A stretch of 64,000 nucleotides of DNA from NCBI GenBank assembly GCA_030770535.1, contig JASVEC010000005.1, positions 806,001 through 870,000 on the forward strand, read 5' to 3'. The notes below the pieces were generated by a model, which saw nothing but the letters and a program-made list of their open reading frames with translations, ran no database searches and was not told the DNA's origin. The stretch is from Batkoa obscura. Its lineage: Eukaryota; Entomophthoromycota; Entomophthoromycetes; Entomophthorales; Batkoaceae. Positions 11,778-23,996 of this stretch are shown piece by piece (position 1 is the first letter of the stretch; the number at the start of each line of letters is the position of its first letter). A program made the translations under genes and the position numbers.

Positions 11778-13542
11778 TCAAGCCTTTTCATTGAGGATGT
11801 AAGAAATTCTTTCCAGCGTAGAATCCCCTAAAATAAGCTTAGATTGGCCTTTAAGGGGGACTCTATGATTAATATAATCTTCGTTTTGAGTCATGTCCGT
11901 ATTATTCTGAGAAACAGTTAAAACAGGCTGTATAGGAGTAGTAATTAAATTAGAAGAGGTACAATATCGACCAAGCAAGCTTAAGAATAATATAAAAATC
12001 CACCCTGATAGTATAATGATGACGATTGCTATGATACCAATGGACTTTAAATCTAATATAGCTACTGGTAACGCAGACCATAATATACAACAAAATCCGA
12101 TTGTACGCCAATAGTTTATCTATTATTGTTAATTATCACCTACTATTGAATAAAATATAAAAAAATATACCTGTGATACATAGCATGGTCTAGAATGTAT
12201 AGAATAAATCACAACAGCAGTTAATATAATAACAGAAAACACACCTTTTAGCTTTGTATATTCTACGGGTATTAAAGTAAAATCAATAGTAAGCAGCAAA
12301 CCTAATTAATTAACTTAGTTGAATAATAACTAAATAGACATAATCCTACTCATATTTTTAATGAAAGCTACTCCCTTTGACTTAAATTCAATATCTCCCT
12401 CTAATGGCTTACGTTCGTAAGAAGTAACAAATACAGTTAACATAAGGTAAGCTAATGTAAACCCAAGTAAAGATAGCCATAAATATAATTGGGGTTGGAC
12501 GACTTGTCTTTCACATTTTAATAGTTGAGTTACCGAAGAAGAGTTATCTCCTCCATCGCCTAACAAGCAGGCTGCTGAGTTTATAAAGGTTACCTAGTTG
12601 AACAAGATTAATATTATAAATACAACGATACAAAAATATCGTCTAACGAGATTTGATACTTACTAAAATGGGCAGATAGGCGACATGCTAGAAAAGTTTA
12701 TTAGAAAATAACAAACATTAAATTAAAATTAAAATTACTACTAAAGGAACAAGATGAGAGACCCAAAATAAAGAGATGCCAGGGATGAAACGATTATTGT
12801 AAAAGTGTAATATTACAGAAGCAAGTGAAGTAAACATTACTGCCCCCATGCAAGTCCAAAACTGGATTAGGTAAAAACGAACTGAAATATTAGGTAAAAG
12901 AGAAGCTATTGAAACAATAGCTTGAGGGTCGACACCATTACTATCTCTAAACCCTTGTGGTGTTGAAACTGAAGAGATAATATCTTGAATTGGAAAAGAT
13001 AACAACTGTAAAAATTCTAGACCTAAAACAGCAATTTGCATATAGTTAGCCCAGTTCCTTTCAAAGTGGTTGAAATTGGTGTTAGCTAAAGCAATAAATC
13101 TTGGATCATGTAACTGTGTTAAATTTTGTTTTTGATAATAAATATACTGCCTTGAGATAAAATATAAGTTTAAACTTAAAACATAAATAAACGTTCCGAT
13201 TTTTAATAATTGAAACTGAGAAGTATTTGACTGGTTGACCCCACCTACTATTAACACAGTTATACTTGATAGGAACAAAAAGAACATTAACCAAGATAAA
13301 CATTGAATGATGGTTAATACTTTAAATTTCTTCCATGTTAGTGGTAATTCAATTAAGGTTCTAAACTGTTTGGCTACATTATTCACTAAAGTTTCTATCG
13401 CTTTCTGTGCATTTATCCTTTCAATCACTCTAACCTCAATCTCCTTTTTATTACTAATATAATACAAAACGATGAAGAACAAGATGCCTAAGAGGATGAT
13501 TAAGAAATAAACTAGGGTCACTATCAAATCACTGTCCATCAT
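11778..13542 (-). CDS. Multipass membrane protein of unknown family
   Basis: Five exons: 12739-13542, 12664-12687, 12350-12593, 12171-12301, 11778-12119, all phase-consistent, giving 514 residues. The second exon is only 24 nt. About ten hydrophobic segments are visible: TM1 at residues ~5-28 (LIVTLVYFLIILLGILFF), TM2 and TM3 after a basic loop (WKKFKVL), TM4 (YMQIAVLGLEFLQLL), TM5 (FWTCMGAVMFTSLASVIL), TM6 across the 24-nt exon, TM7 (YLWLSLLGFTLAYLML), TM8 and a final pair. The C-terminal ~65 residues are polar and disordered, likely cytosolic. No transporter or receptor signature was recognised. It is convergent with the MCT-type transporter, whose 3' end is about 200 bp away. Confidence 0.7.
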
Positions 13543-15241
13543 AAAATATAATTAACAAATTCAAAACTTGAAATTTTATTAATATTAATTAAAGTATATA
13601 AATTTATAAAAAATGATCGTTATTCTTTTTTTTATTACTCCGATTTTAATTTTTTAATTGAAGCTTCTTTTCTATTTGCTCTTTTATTAAAGAATTTCAA
13701 ACTACCAAAAATTTCAATGTGTTTATTTCAACTTGATTATTAATTTTTCTTTATCAAAAAATAATAATAGAATAATAGAATGACATATTCTATATTATAT
13801 TTCTAAAACATGACAACAAAGTTTAATTTCTATTAGTTTTTGGCTCTATGAAAAATAAGTCACCACCTAATAATAACAAATACAGTCAAGTTGTTTTAAT
13901 CTACGGTTTATTTAAATTGCTTGCCACTGTGGAGATGACGCAAAAGTTACTACTGCTCCAGTTCAATTTTAAGCATTAACTATGCGTAAAACCTAGTATA
14001 GAATCTTGGACCTGGTATTTTCAAAATTATGAAATGTTCGTCAACATTAATAATAACGTATTACTACACATAAGTGCAAAACACAACTAAAGTGTTAAAT
14101 ATTTCTTTTAAATGATAATATATAATCTTTTGTTAAATACACCCCGCTTGAAACAATTCTTTTATATCAAACTTTTTACAATTTAATTCAACGTTCTGTT
14201 GTGACACTCGTTTCATTCAATTAAATTTGAATAAAAGAATTTAGTTGTTTGAATAAAGTATAAGCTTATTCACCTTTAAGTATGACTATTGCTAGTGTAT
14301 TAGTTAGTAAATTAATTTATAGTATAGATATTTACTCTTATCGTCATTTATTTTTTATAAACTTGATTTATAAAAGAAGGTTTTTTAAACCTTTATCAGC
14401 TCAAAGAAAACACAATTTTATTAATAAATTCATATTGATTCAACTACATAATCAACTATTGCTTTATAAACTCTTAGAAACAATAATTTTTAAATGAAGT
14501 AATTAAAGTGCACCATGCCACATAATATTAGTTTAACAAAACTACATCTTCCCTGTAACTACATGTTAATGAACATATCGTATTTAGTAAGATTATTTAC
14601 ATAAACTTTATATAATTTGTACTAAGATAATATAATAGATGCTTTTGTTGACATTTAGTTTTAAAATAAGATTACTTTACTTAATATTTACTATCATAGC
14701 ATTTATCCCGTTTAATTTAAACTGTTTATTAATTAACATCCTAGTCTTTTGATATCATATATCTATTACCTTTAGCACATTTATATCTATAATCCAATAT
14801 AACCGTTATGCTATCAATACAAATAAACTAGATTTTAATGTGCTAAATGAGGAATAAATTTACTTTAAATAGTAAACAACCCGCATATAATTAATCTTAT
14901 ATTTCAATTAAGAAACCATATTAAATTAATTATGGGAGCGTTATTTTAATGTAAATTAAAGATCAACTTGGACAATAATAAAATCGAGGAAAAATAAAAT
15001 ATTAGTAATCTTTTTTTATTTAATAATTTTACTAATAATTTTTCCACTGAAATAGTGCTTAAAAGATAGAAAAACCGATGAAACCAAAAACACTTTATTT
15101 ATGTTAAAAAGCTGTAAACATATTTCAATTAAATTCTGATTTGGGTAAAGATTGACATTTATTATTAATTTATTTAGCTGTATTTAAATAAAATAAAATA
15201 AAATAAATTTTTATACTTTTTTTTCTATATATTCTAACTAA
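13543..15241. other. Intergenic region, no gene seen
   Basis: 1.7 kb of AT-rich sequence between two divergent genes. A 71-codon open frame at 14282-14497 has no coding character and is discounted. A decayed copy of the ~100-bp inverted-repeat element lies at about 15003-15091. Confidence 0.55.
15003..15091 (+). mobile_element. Decayed copy of the ~100-bp inverted-repeat element (family A)
   Basis: Internal blocks TTTAATAATTTTACTAATAA, TTTTCCACTGAAATAGTGCT and GATGAAACCAAAAA match other copies in this window in order and spacing. The TGGGGATG terminus is eroded at the left. It lies about 150 bp upstream of the start of the four-TM protein gene. Confidence 0.6.
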
Positions 15242-16234
15242 ATGACTAGTTTTAAACAAAGAATTAAACTCTGGGTTGATAAACATGGTGGTATTTATTT
15301 AGATCCCAATTTATCTTTAAATGAAAAACCCGACGGAGAAGAGCCTATAGATACTATAGATTCTTCAAATAGACTGGATTATCCTTATAATATCCCTTAT
15401 TTAGTTTCATCTTTTATATTTTACCACATAAGCTTCTATTTGTTTTTGTTTTATTTTTATGCTGTTGTCCTAGAGTTTGTTTGGAGTAAATTTCATTATT
15501 TTGTATTTAAAATAACTCCACTGATACTTTTTTCATTTTATTTCAGATTTATTAAGGTTCAAATATTTCAAATATAGCGGACTACTAACACTGCCATTTT
15601 TGATACTATTAATAGTAGAATTTGGAATGAAAGCAGTCTCATTAAAAGCAATGAAACAAGGGTTTTGGGTCTATTATGACTTATTAAGTTTGATTTTAAC
15701 AATACTACCCAATCTGTATTTTAGTTTTAATGTGAAATTAGAGTTTATATTAATTGATTTTATAGTCATTATTTTAAGACTATTTTATTTTTTCAATATG
15801 TTTTTATTCATTGTTAAATGTGAAGAACTTAGGGTAAATTAATTGCTTTTAAGATAGCCTATATATACTGACTATTCTTTTTTACTTAGCATCAATTAGT
15901 AGCTGATGGTAAAATATTTGACATAAACAAGTTGGAATACACGTATGAAAAGAAATTAAATGAAAACAACCAATTAGAAGATCAATTAAAACAATATTTA
16001 TATAAACTTGAAATGGCAAATACTGAAGTAAAAGAGCTGGATGCAAAAGTTAGAAATATAAAGCGAGAGTCTTGGGTTAGTTTAGTACCTTCCGAGCTTT
16101 CTACTCAGATAACCGTACCTGTCATGAATGATATAAAACAAAGTAGAAAAATGATCGAAAATGAAAGAAAGGAAAGGAATCGACTTAAATATAAATCTTT
16201 TGATTTTTCTATGTTTGAAAAGGGTAGAAATTAG
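15242..16234 (+). CDS. Four-helix membrane protein with C-terminal coiled coil (voltage-sensor-like)
   Basis: Three exons, 15242-15485, 15547-15833 and 15890-16234 (donors GTAAAT, acceptors TTTCAG and CTTAG), give 291 residues. Helices: S1 ~54-80, S2 ~94-117 with Glu106, S3 ~120-140 with Asp126, S4 ~148-171 with Arg159 (ILRLFYFFNMF). A charged coiled coil follows at once (residues ~178-245: YEKKLNENNQLEDQLKQ, KELDAKVRNIKRE). Four helices, a Glu in S2, an Asp in S3 about 20 residues on, an Arg in S4 and a coiled coil match the plan of Hv1 proton channels. However, S4 has one Arg instead of three and S1 lacks the selectivity Asp. It could be a degenerate voltage-sensor protein or an unrelated four-TM protein. 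Confidence 0.7.
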
Positions 16235-16504
16235 AGTAAGTCTCCAAGTATCTTATAATTATATTTAATTTTAATGTTTTATCTGTAAAATAAATTAGTT
16301 TTTATTATAAAATGCTAGTTTTTAATTTTTGTAAAATACCAATCATTCATCACTATACTAAAAGCTTACTCATATATTACTAAATCACAACTATTTTCTT
16401 TTTATCACTTCTTCTATGATAAATTAAGATTGTTTATTAGTTAAAAATGGTATTCATTTATAATTAAAAAATTTATTAATTTATTAATTCAGTTATTGAC
16501 TAAA

Positions 16505-17231
16505 TTACATAATTCTACAACATGAATTTGTAGACTTGGCTGATTTATAAAACATTTTAGATTGAGAAGAAAGTTGTTCTGAGCGGTTAACAAGGTTATC
16601 TAGTTTTTCTCCTCTTTCTAATACAGACTCAATAGTTTTATGCTATAAAAAATTAAACAAATAAGCAATAAATGATAATAATAACTTACCATAATAACTT
16701 TAGTGTCATCCAACTCTTTTTGTACTTTCATAATAGGATCGGCTTTATGAGGATCTTGATAAGTAGTTAAATATTCTTGTAATGGAGCAAAGCCAACATT
16801 AGCTTTCCAATTTGTTTTTGGTACTTGGGAAATAAACTCTTCACCAATTTTAGATATTAAAGTAAATGCTACTCTTGAAGGGTATTCTGCATCTGAAACG
16901 ATCATTATAGAAATACCTTCTGGTCTTGAATGCACATGACCAAACATACCTTTTGAATTTTAATTTTAATTTCAAATTCAAAAATAATACTTACCATCTT
17001 GTTCAACAGTTTGACGTTGCCCTGATGGTGTTCTTTCAGAAATTGTAATTGAAAAGAAATTAATAAATTCTTGAACGCTAAATTAAAAAGAATTAAACAG
17101 TTTATTTTTAAAAATTTAATTACTTACCTAGAACGTTGAAAGAAACCAAAACTTGATAAATCGGATACGGAAGCTAAATTGATAGCTGGCTTGCTATCAT
17201 TACGAGTAATTGAAATTGATAGGATCTTCAT
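16505..17231 (-). CDS. YKT6: R-SNARE YKT6
   Basis: Four exons, 17128-17231, 16995-17077, 16690-16949 and 16505-16642, give 194 residues, against about 200 in yeast. The N-terminal longin domain starts [11 protein letters not shown] and continues through FGFFQRSSVQEF and [13 protein letters not shown]. The SNARE motif is near residues 135-190 ([35 protein letters not shown]) with the conserved Arg of the zero layer in NRSEQL. There is no transmembrane segment. The C-terminus is SCCRIM: the first Cys is the usual palmitoylation site and the second starts a CAAX box for prenylation, which is diagnostic for YKT6. It acts in ER-Golgi, vacuolar and autophagosome fusion. It is divergent from the Rab11 gene at 18580. 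Confidence 0.96.
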
Positions 17232-18579
17232 TCTAAAAGTTAAATAGTATAAAAAATTATTTATTTTCAAGCAATCTTTTTTAGTTAACCCCTCTCGCTT
17301 AGAATTTATGCTTGTACAAAATTAATTCATTTCAATTTTTGTTTAGGATTTTATACATTTTTCAAAAAGGCACAAAAAAATTGATCAGTTTTGAGTGGCT
17401 TGGGTGGCTAAAAATTATGAGGTAATTATTAGCATTATTTTATTTTTTATTTGAATACTTAAAATAACTTGTAGAATATAACTAATACTTTACTTTTGTA
17501 ATCAATTAGTCCGAAGTTTAAGCATTGCAATAATTGTATATGGCATTTCCAATTATTAAAACAATTGCCACTTGTTAAAAATAAAACTCTTATTTTACAA
17601 AGCTTAATTTCCATTTTTTCCAGTACAAATACTCAAAAACGGATTATTAAAGTCTCTTTCAACTGACTTTTTTGCAAAAAGATTTCAAAAGCTTTACTAC
17701 TTTTTGAAAAATGGGAATTACTTGTTGAAAAATAAAAATTGCTTTGTACAAAAGTTAAAAATTATCAAAACGCTACAATTTGTTTATATAATAAGAAGCA
17801 TCGCCTTTTATTAGTTTATAGTCGAATACGCTTATTAACGTAATTCAATTAATATTACTACATTTAAAATAAAGCTTAAATAACGTCAAACTAATTACTA
17901 AGGAATAGAGTATAATATGTGGAAGTTAAGCTGTAAAGAAAAATTACATTGGTGTAAATTTTTAATGTTTTTATTATAGCGCTATTTTTATATTACAAAA
18001 AATAAACAAAATGTTAATTTTTCAATACATTTTTGTAATAAATTACTTGTATGTTTAAAAGAACTTTAATTAAAAAAGATTGTAACTTCCTATTTTAACT
18101 AGGTAACCAATACTATTCATACATAAATTCTTTAATTTATTAAACTTTTTCAACAATTTATAACAAAAACATAGTTTTAGGGAATAATATACACTACATT
18201 ACTAATATTTTGATAGAAGAAATATAAATATCATTAATATAGCTATAGATAGTTGATTGTAACAGTCTCACCATTTATAAAAAAGTAAACCTATAAACTA
18301 AATGACAATTACTATACAGTTAATAGTAATTAATTAAAAATTATTGAAAAATAAAGGTCATAATTTAGGAAATTAAAATGATTGGTCAATGTATGAAAAA
18401 AGCTATAGAAAATAAATTAGGTGGATAAATCAAGCGAATAATATTGATAATAAAGCAATTAAACGTCAATTATTGGATAATTGTAATAGTTCCATAAAAA
18501 TCTAAGCAACAAGGATTAACGTAAAAAATAAGATAAAAAAAATAACTCATCATTTTAATTAAGTAACTAGCTATATATA
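17232..18579. other. Divergent intergenic region between YKT6 and Rab11 genes
   Basis: 1.35 kb, strongly AT-rich, no open frame of note. It holds the promoters of both trafficking genes. The stretch 17560-17780 contains an imperfect inverted repeat (TTAATTTCCATTTTTT on one arm, AAAAATGGGAATTAC on the other), possibly a remnant of a short palindromic repeat. Confidence 0.5.
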
Positions 18580-19509
18580 ATGAGTAAAGACGACGAATAT
18601 GATTATCTTTTTAAGGGTAAGTTTAATAGTTAAATTTTTTTAAAGAGTATAACTTACATCGGCTCCTTTTATTTAGTTGTTTTAATTGGAGATTCTTCCG
18701 TTGGTAAATCCAACCTATTGTCTCGATTTACTAGGGATGAGTTTAACCTTGAATCAAAATCAACTATTGGTGTCGAATTTGCTACTAGAAATATTCAAGT
18801 AGAAGGAAAATCAATAAAAGCACAAATTTGGGATACTGGTAATCAATTAATAATAGATAAACTAAATAAATATTCAACTTTTTATTTTTATAGCTGGACA
18901 AGAACGTTATCGTGCTATTACCAGTGCGTAAGTCTTTAAATTTTTATAACTTTCAAAATAAGAATAAACAAATGTTGATTTAATTATTTAGTTATTATCG
19001 TGGTGCAGTTGGAGCATTACTAGTTTATGATGTTACTAAACATACTACTTTTGAAAATGTAACACGTTGGTTGAAGGAACTTCGCGATCATGCAGAACCA
19101 AATATTGTTATTTTATTGGTTGGTAACAAATGTGATCTTCGTCACCTTCGTTCTGTTTCTGCTGAAGAAGGAAAACAATATGCAAGTAAGCAATTATTTT
19201 TTAAAACTAAAAATAAGTAATTTATTATTTTTTGATAAATAGGTGAAAATGGATTAAGTTTTATTGAAACTTCGGCACTTGATGCGACCAATGTTGATGT
19301 TGCATTTAAAGAAATTTTAACAGGTTAGTAGCGAATTTAAATTAAAAAATAGTTAAATTAATGTTAAAAATTATATAGAAATTTATCGAGGAGTAGCTAG
19401 TAAAACATTACAAGGAAATGTAGATACATTAAATCCAGGTACTAAAACTGAAGCTATTAAAATTGGCCCTACTGAAAGTGAAACAAAAAAAGAAGGCAAA
19501 TGTTGTTAA
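18580..19509 (+). CDS. Rab11/Ypt31-type small GTPase
   Basis: Six exons, 18580-18616, 18677-18838, 18894-18927, 18992-19185, 19243-19323 and 19379-19509, give 212 residues. All GTPase motifs are present: P-loop GDSSVGKS, switch I STIGVEF, switch II WDTAGQERYR, NKCDL, and ETSA. The opening [20 protein letters not shown], the RAITSAYYRG stretch and [20 protein letters not shown] are characteristic of Rab11/Ypt31. The C-terminus ends KEGKCC, a double-Cys geranylgeranylation site. It controls exit from trans-Golgi and recycling endosomes and tip-directed secretion. Exon 3 is only 34 nt. One donor is GTTAGT rather than GTAAGT. Confidence 0.96.
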
Positions 19510-21336
19510 TAGTACTTAAACTTTGATGAAGTAGTAGTTCAATTTCTTTATTAATTTATAAAGATTTGAGATTAAATTTATTTTAAATTATAAATTTTAA
19601 ACATACACACATATCTTTATTTTGTTATTATTTTTAATGTTTGAATTTTAGTTTTTTTTAATGTTTATTGTGATTTTTTTTTAATTTACTGTGATTTTTT
19701 TTGAAACTTTACTATTGTCAATTATCTTAAGTGGTGGCATTTATATATTATTATATGAATATCAGTGCATTGTCAATGTTCCTAAATTCAGTACGTTAAC
19801 TAGGTTGACATACTTAAATCACCACCCTAAAGAACTGTTTAAATCATTAAGATAATCGAATTCTAATTATAAACTAAATAATCATTATCTAATTATAGTT
19901 TTATCCCAAATTATTTAAAGAAGAGAAAGTTCATTTTGCTAATTTTATAATTTTTTATGCTGGTAATAAAAACCACTGATGGGGTTTATTTGCTTATTGA
20001 AGAAAATTTTAAAGAGAAAGTTCATTAACACTACAAAAATCTAACAAGTTGCCAGTACAAATTTAATTAATCAAATGATGTAAGTAACTTTAATAGATTT
20101 TAGTCAAAATCAATAGAAATGTTTATTTATGTAAAAGATTTGAATTTGTAAGATTAGAAAAGTTTATATAACATTATTTTAATATATAATATGATGTCGC
20201 TATTTATTCTAATTTTTATTAGCACCACTATTAAATAGAAACTATGATAAAAAGATTGATTAGTTTTAAAATAACTGAAAATTAATCATTTTTAAACTTA
20301 ATCTAATTTGTGAATTTTTAGCACTTCAATTCAAATTAGATATACGTTATATCACATCAATTTTGATTTTAACTTTTAATTGAATCCAGAATTTCCTTAG
20401 AAATATTGGCAATACTATATCAAATAAAAATAAAAAATAGTGACCGGATTTATTTTATTATATTTATTAGAAGACTTAGTTAGTTCTTTTAATTATTAGT
20501 ATTTGAAACGGGATTTTCTTGGTAGTCATTGTTATTATTATTGTTATTATTATGTTTTTTTAAACTAATAAAATTCAAATTGTATCTATAGAACTTTCAA
20601 TGCCTTTTATTAATGTAATACAAGCCATAACTACTAATTTAATATATCTCAAAAATAGAAAGATAGAATATTACTAGTAATTAAAATAAGCTTGAATTAA
20701 TTACATCAAGTATTTTTAACTAATATGATATTAACGCCAAGACTTTCTACTTTAATTATTAAAATCCTTTAAATCATCAAATAAGAATTCCAATCATAAT
20801 GTCAATAATTCAAACTAACATTATTATTATGCTATATTCTAATAGAAATGATAATAAATTAAACGTTATTGAAATAATTAATAATTAGTACTGTAAAAAT
20901 AGTCAATAACTGATAATGTTATTAAAGCAATTTTAATAAGAAAGTAAAAGATTTATTAAAATTAGAACAGTATCTATTTTTAGCCAAATAATTTCAACAA
21001 ATTTACAAAATTAGGACCCATGATTGGCTTTTCTAAGAATAATTTAAAGGCTGATCTATATTTTATAGAACATAAAATTTTAATTTTTACCTTTATATCA
21101 CTCTAAATTTAGTAGTAATAACTCAACCAATCAATAGAATCAATAGTAGGTAGTTAAAGTATAAATAAGAAAAAGATCATTTTAAGATTTTCTTAAATTT
21201 TTTCAATAGAAACTTCAAGACTTAAAAGTGGGCTTTCAATTTCTATATTTTATTCTTTATTTCCTCTTATTTTATTTCAACCACTTTTATTAACTTTAAG
21301 TTTATCTCACTTCACACTTAACATTAACAAAGAAAA
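19510..21336. other. Intergenic region, no gene seen
   Basis: 1.8 kb of AT-rich sequence with many stops in all frames. It contains T-rich 3' flank just after the Rab11 stop, a short (ATT)n tract near 20530-20555, and a long T/C-rich stretch at 21225-21310 leading to the NIPA gene ATG, probably its core promoter. Confidence 0.55.
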
Positions 21337-22506
21337 ATGGATGAACCCTTGAAAATATTTATTGGTATAATTGTATCTTTATTAGCTTCCTGTTTAGATG
21401 CCTTAGGTTTAAACATTCAAAAGAGGGATCATTTACAAAACTCAGTAGCAGTGAAGCCCAGACATGATTGTTGTCGATTAAATTGGCATTTAGGTTTATA
21501 TGTTTATTGTGGTTCACAAGCCATTGGAAATACGGTAGCATTAAATTTTTTAAAAGCACAATGGTTAGCTCCATTAGGTGCTTTATCTTTAGTTTTCAAT
21601 TTTATATTTGCTAGAGTATTAGTGGGTACTAATATAACTAAAGTGGATTTATTTGGAACCACCTTAATTTTATTAGCTATCTTAATTATTGTACTATTAG
21701 GTGCTTTCTTTGGTCCTCAAGAAGATATTGAAGCCAATTTAACTTTATTTACATTGAGAGAATTATTATCTCGATTAGAATTTAAAATTTATTTTGCTTG
21801 TTTAAATTTTGTTTGTTTATGTTTATTTGGTCTGGGAATTTATACTAAGTTATTTTTGGAAAAAGGAAAAGATTTAAAACAATCATATTTATTTTATAAA
21901 CTTGATACATTAAAGTTAACGCGTATTTTGGGTATCTCGATCTCTGCTTTAGGTGGTATCTTTGCTTCTGAAACTTTAATCTTAGCTAAAAGTGGTATTA
22001 AATTAATTGTGGCTTCATTTAAAGATGCTAGTACATTAGCTGATATTGTATCAATTGTTATTGTAATTGCTTTAGGTTTAAGTGTTATATTGCAAATCTA
22101 TTGTCTTAATGCAGGTTTAAAATATGCTGATTCGGTAGTCTCAGTACCTACATTTGCATGTACATATAATATCTTTGGATTAGCGAATTCAATGATCTAT
22201 TTCAATCAATTTGATGCTTATCCATGGTGGATCCATTTAACTAATGTATTAGGTATTATGGTTTTAATTTATGGGATTACAACTATGTCTAAACAAGATA
22301 AGTTACCACCTAAAAATATACCTTATTTAAGAGTTCCTTTTTTACATAAACTTAAACGTAGTAAATCAACTACATCTTATAGTTCTGATGAAGAAGAAAG
22401 TATCCAAGTAACTCAATATGATACTAAAGTTTCAGTAGCTCAAACTAGTGTTCATACTACTAATACTAATACTAATAATTCACAAGCTGGGCTACTTAAT
22501 GAATAA
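21337..22506 (+). CDS. NIPA-like magnesium transporter (DUF803)
   Basis: A single exon of 389 residues. Nine to ten hydrophobic segments are visible, beginning with IGIIVSLLASCLDALGLNIQKRDH, the NIPA opening with a short EamA-like first pair. Further family-like stretches are NTVALNFLKAQWLAPLGALS, GGIFASETLILAKSGIKL and VVSVPTFACTYNIFGLANSMIYFNQF. These eukaryotic proteins transport Mg2+ and related divalent cations at plasma membrane or endosomes. The C-terminal ~75 residues are cytosolic and Ser/Thr-rich (KRSKSTTSYSSDEEES), a likely phosphoregulatory tail ending in an Asn/Thr repeat. The gene has no introns, unlike most neighbours. Confidence 0.88.
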   Translation: MDEPLKIFIGIIVSLLASCLDALGLNIQKRDHLQNSVAVKPRHDCCRLNWHLGLYVYCGSQAIGNTVALNFLKAQWLAPLGALSLVFNFIFARVLVGTNITKVDLFGTTLILLAILIIVLLGAFFGPQEDIEANLTLFTLRELLSRLEFKIYFACLNFVCLCLFGLGIYTKLFLEKGKDLKQSYLFYKLDTLKLTRILGISISALGGIFASETLILAKSGIKLIVASFKDASTLADIVSIVIVIALGLSVILQIYCLNAGLKYADSVVSVPTFACTYNIFGLANSMIYFNQFDAYPWWIHLTNVLGIMVLIYGITTMSKQDKLPPKNIPYLRVPFLHKLKRSKSTTSYSSDEEESIQVTQYDTKVSVAQTSVHTTNTNTNNSQAGLLNE

Positions 22507-23076
22507 TGGAATATGTAATTGATTTATATTAGAATATTATTTCAATAATAATATAGTAATGAATTAAGAGTAAAGTAATATGGATGATAAAAAAGATTAC
22601 TATTAAATATAGTAAATAATATTGATTATTATATTTAATATAAACTATATATATTATGTATAATAATAATATTGAATGGAATGTAATTAATAAATAATGT
22701 TAGTTTAATTGGTTTAATACTATTTCTATTAGATTTTAATAAGAATTGTAATATGTTTAATAGTAATAATTAAATAATTTTTGTAATGTTAATAATGTTT
22801 AATAGTAATAATGATATATATTAATTGTAATGTTTATAAAATTATATAATTTTATAAATTAAATTAAAAGCTGATCTTACAATATTGATGTAACTTAATA
22901 TTGAAATTAAACTTAAACAAAAATATAGTAATTGATTGGGGTTTTAAATGCCATGATTTAATACTATTTGATTGGTCAGATATTATTTTTGGTTTCTGGA
23001 GTAATTTTAACATGAAAATAAATTACTAAAGAGTCTTGAATTTATTAAAAATATTCAAATTCTATTTTTATCTATC
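22507..23076. other. Intergenic, extremely AT-rich
   Basis: 570 bp made almost entirely of A and T with short repeated words (TTTAATAGTAATAAT occurs twice, 22758-22813). No open frame of note. Probably the 3' flank of the NIPA gene and promoter of the next gene. Confidence 0.6.
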
Positions 23077-23694
23077 ATGGAAACAATGACTCCTGCCCTT
23101 ACAACGACAAACAACACTCAAAAAAGCAATAAAAATGTTATCGAAACGATTCTCGTCTATGGCCACATTTTACAAATCGTTACCTCATTTACCAGTTTAT
23201 TAATTTTATTTAATGTGATTATTCTGAGTAATAATTACAATCAATTATATTCACAAAACATAATAACAAATAATTATTTAATTTATGGGTTTATAATTTA
23301 TATCAGTTTACTTACTCAAACCTTTGGCTTGTTATTTTTATTTATGATGATACGTACAAGATTTAAATATAATCAAGCGGGGATACCAGTTAGTCATTCA
23401 AGTTATGCTAATTTTTTATTAATAACTCATCTTGTTATTGGTTTTCATTGGTTTTTAGCTACATTGATATTATTTCAAAATAATGAACATATCTTCTCTT
23501 TAAGTGCAACAATGGAGATGGAAGAGAATTTAGAAATTATTAGTAAATTGATTTATAGGATTTATGATTTAATTTGGTTGATTAAATTTTTGACTGTTAT
23601 TAATTTGATCGTTTGGACTTATTTTGCTGCTTTTATTGCTATCTTTATTCATAAATGTTATTCTAATGTGTTTGAAAAGTTGTTGTTAGTGTAG
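23077..23694 (+). CDS. Small four-TM membrane protein, unknown
   Basis: A single exon of 205 residues with four predicted membrane helices: ~25-50 (LVYGHILQIVTSFTSLLIL), ~68-92, ~105-127 (FLLITHLVIGFHWFLATLIL) and ~165-192. The N-terminal 22 residues are polar (Thr/Asn-rich), and the C-terminus is short. The helix 3-4 loop is acidic (ATMEMEENLEI). The layout recalls tetraspan fungal membrane proteins (MARVEL or SUR7/PalI-like), but no signature residue confirms any of them. It lies between the NIPA gene and PHAF1, all on the same strand. Confidence 0.7.
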   Translation: METMTPALTTTNNTQKSNKNVIETILVYGHILQIVTSFTSLLILFNVIILSNNYNQLYSQNIITNNYLIYGFIIYISLLTQTFGLLFLFMMIRTRFKYNQAGIPVSHSSYANFLLITHLVIGFHWFLATLILFQNNEHIFSLSATMEMEENLEIISKLIYRIYDLIWLIKFLTVINLIVWTYFAAFIAIFIHKCYSNVFEKLLLV

Positions 23695-23996
23695 AAGTTG
23701 AATAGTATTTTTTGTTATCTTTTTAAATTGTTGGAATAAAATTGAATTTTTTAGATTTATTTTTTTGAATTGATACAGCTTAAATTTTTTTTATGACTTA
23801 AGCTTGCAGTATGGTTTTTTAAGTCGCAGTTTGAATATTTTTTTAGGAAATTAAAATAACGGAAGAATGAGAATAAAAATAAAAATAATACATTTGAATT
23901 TAAACTTTTATTTTTTTAATCTATTTCAACTCATTTTATTTCTACTATTTATACGACTACAAATTAATTTTATTTCTACTTAAACGAGTATAAAAC

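Noticed and set aside
14282-14497. 71-codon open frame
   Set aside because: Leu/Ile/Lys-rich translation typical of random AT-rich DNA; no splice extensions or homology clues.
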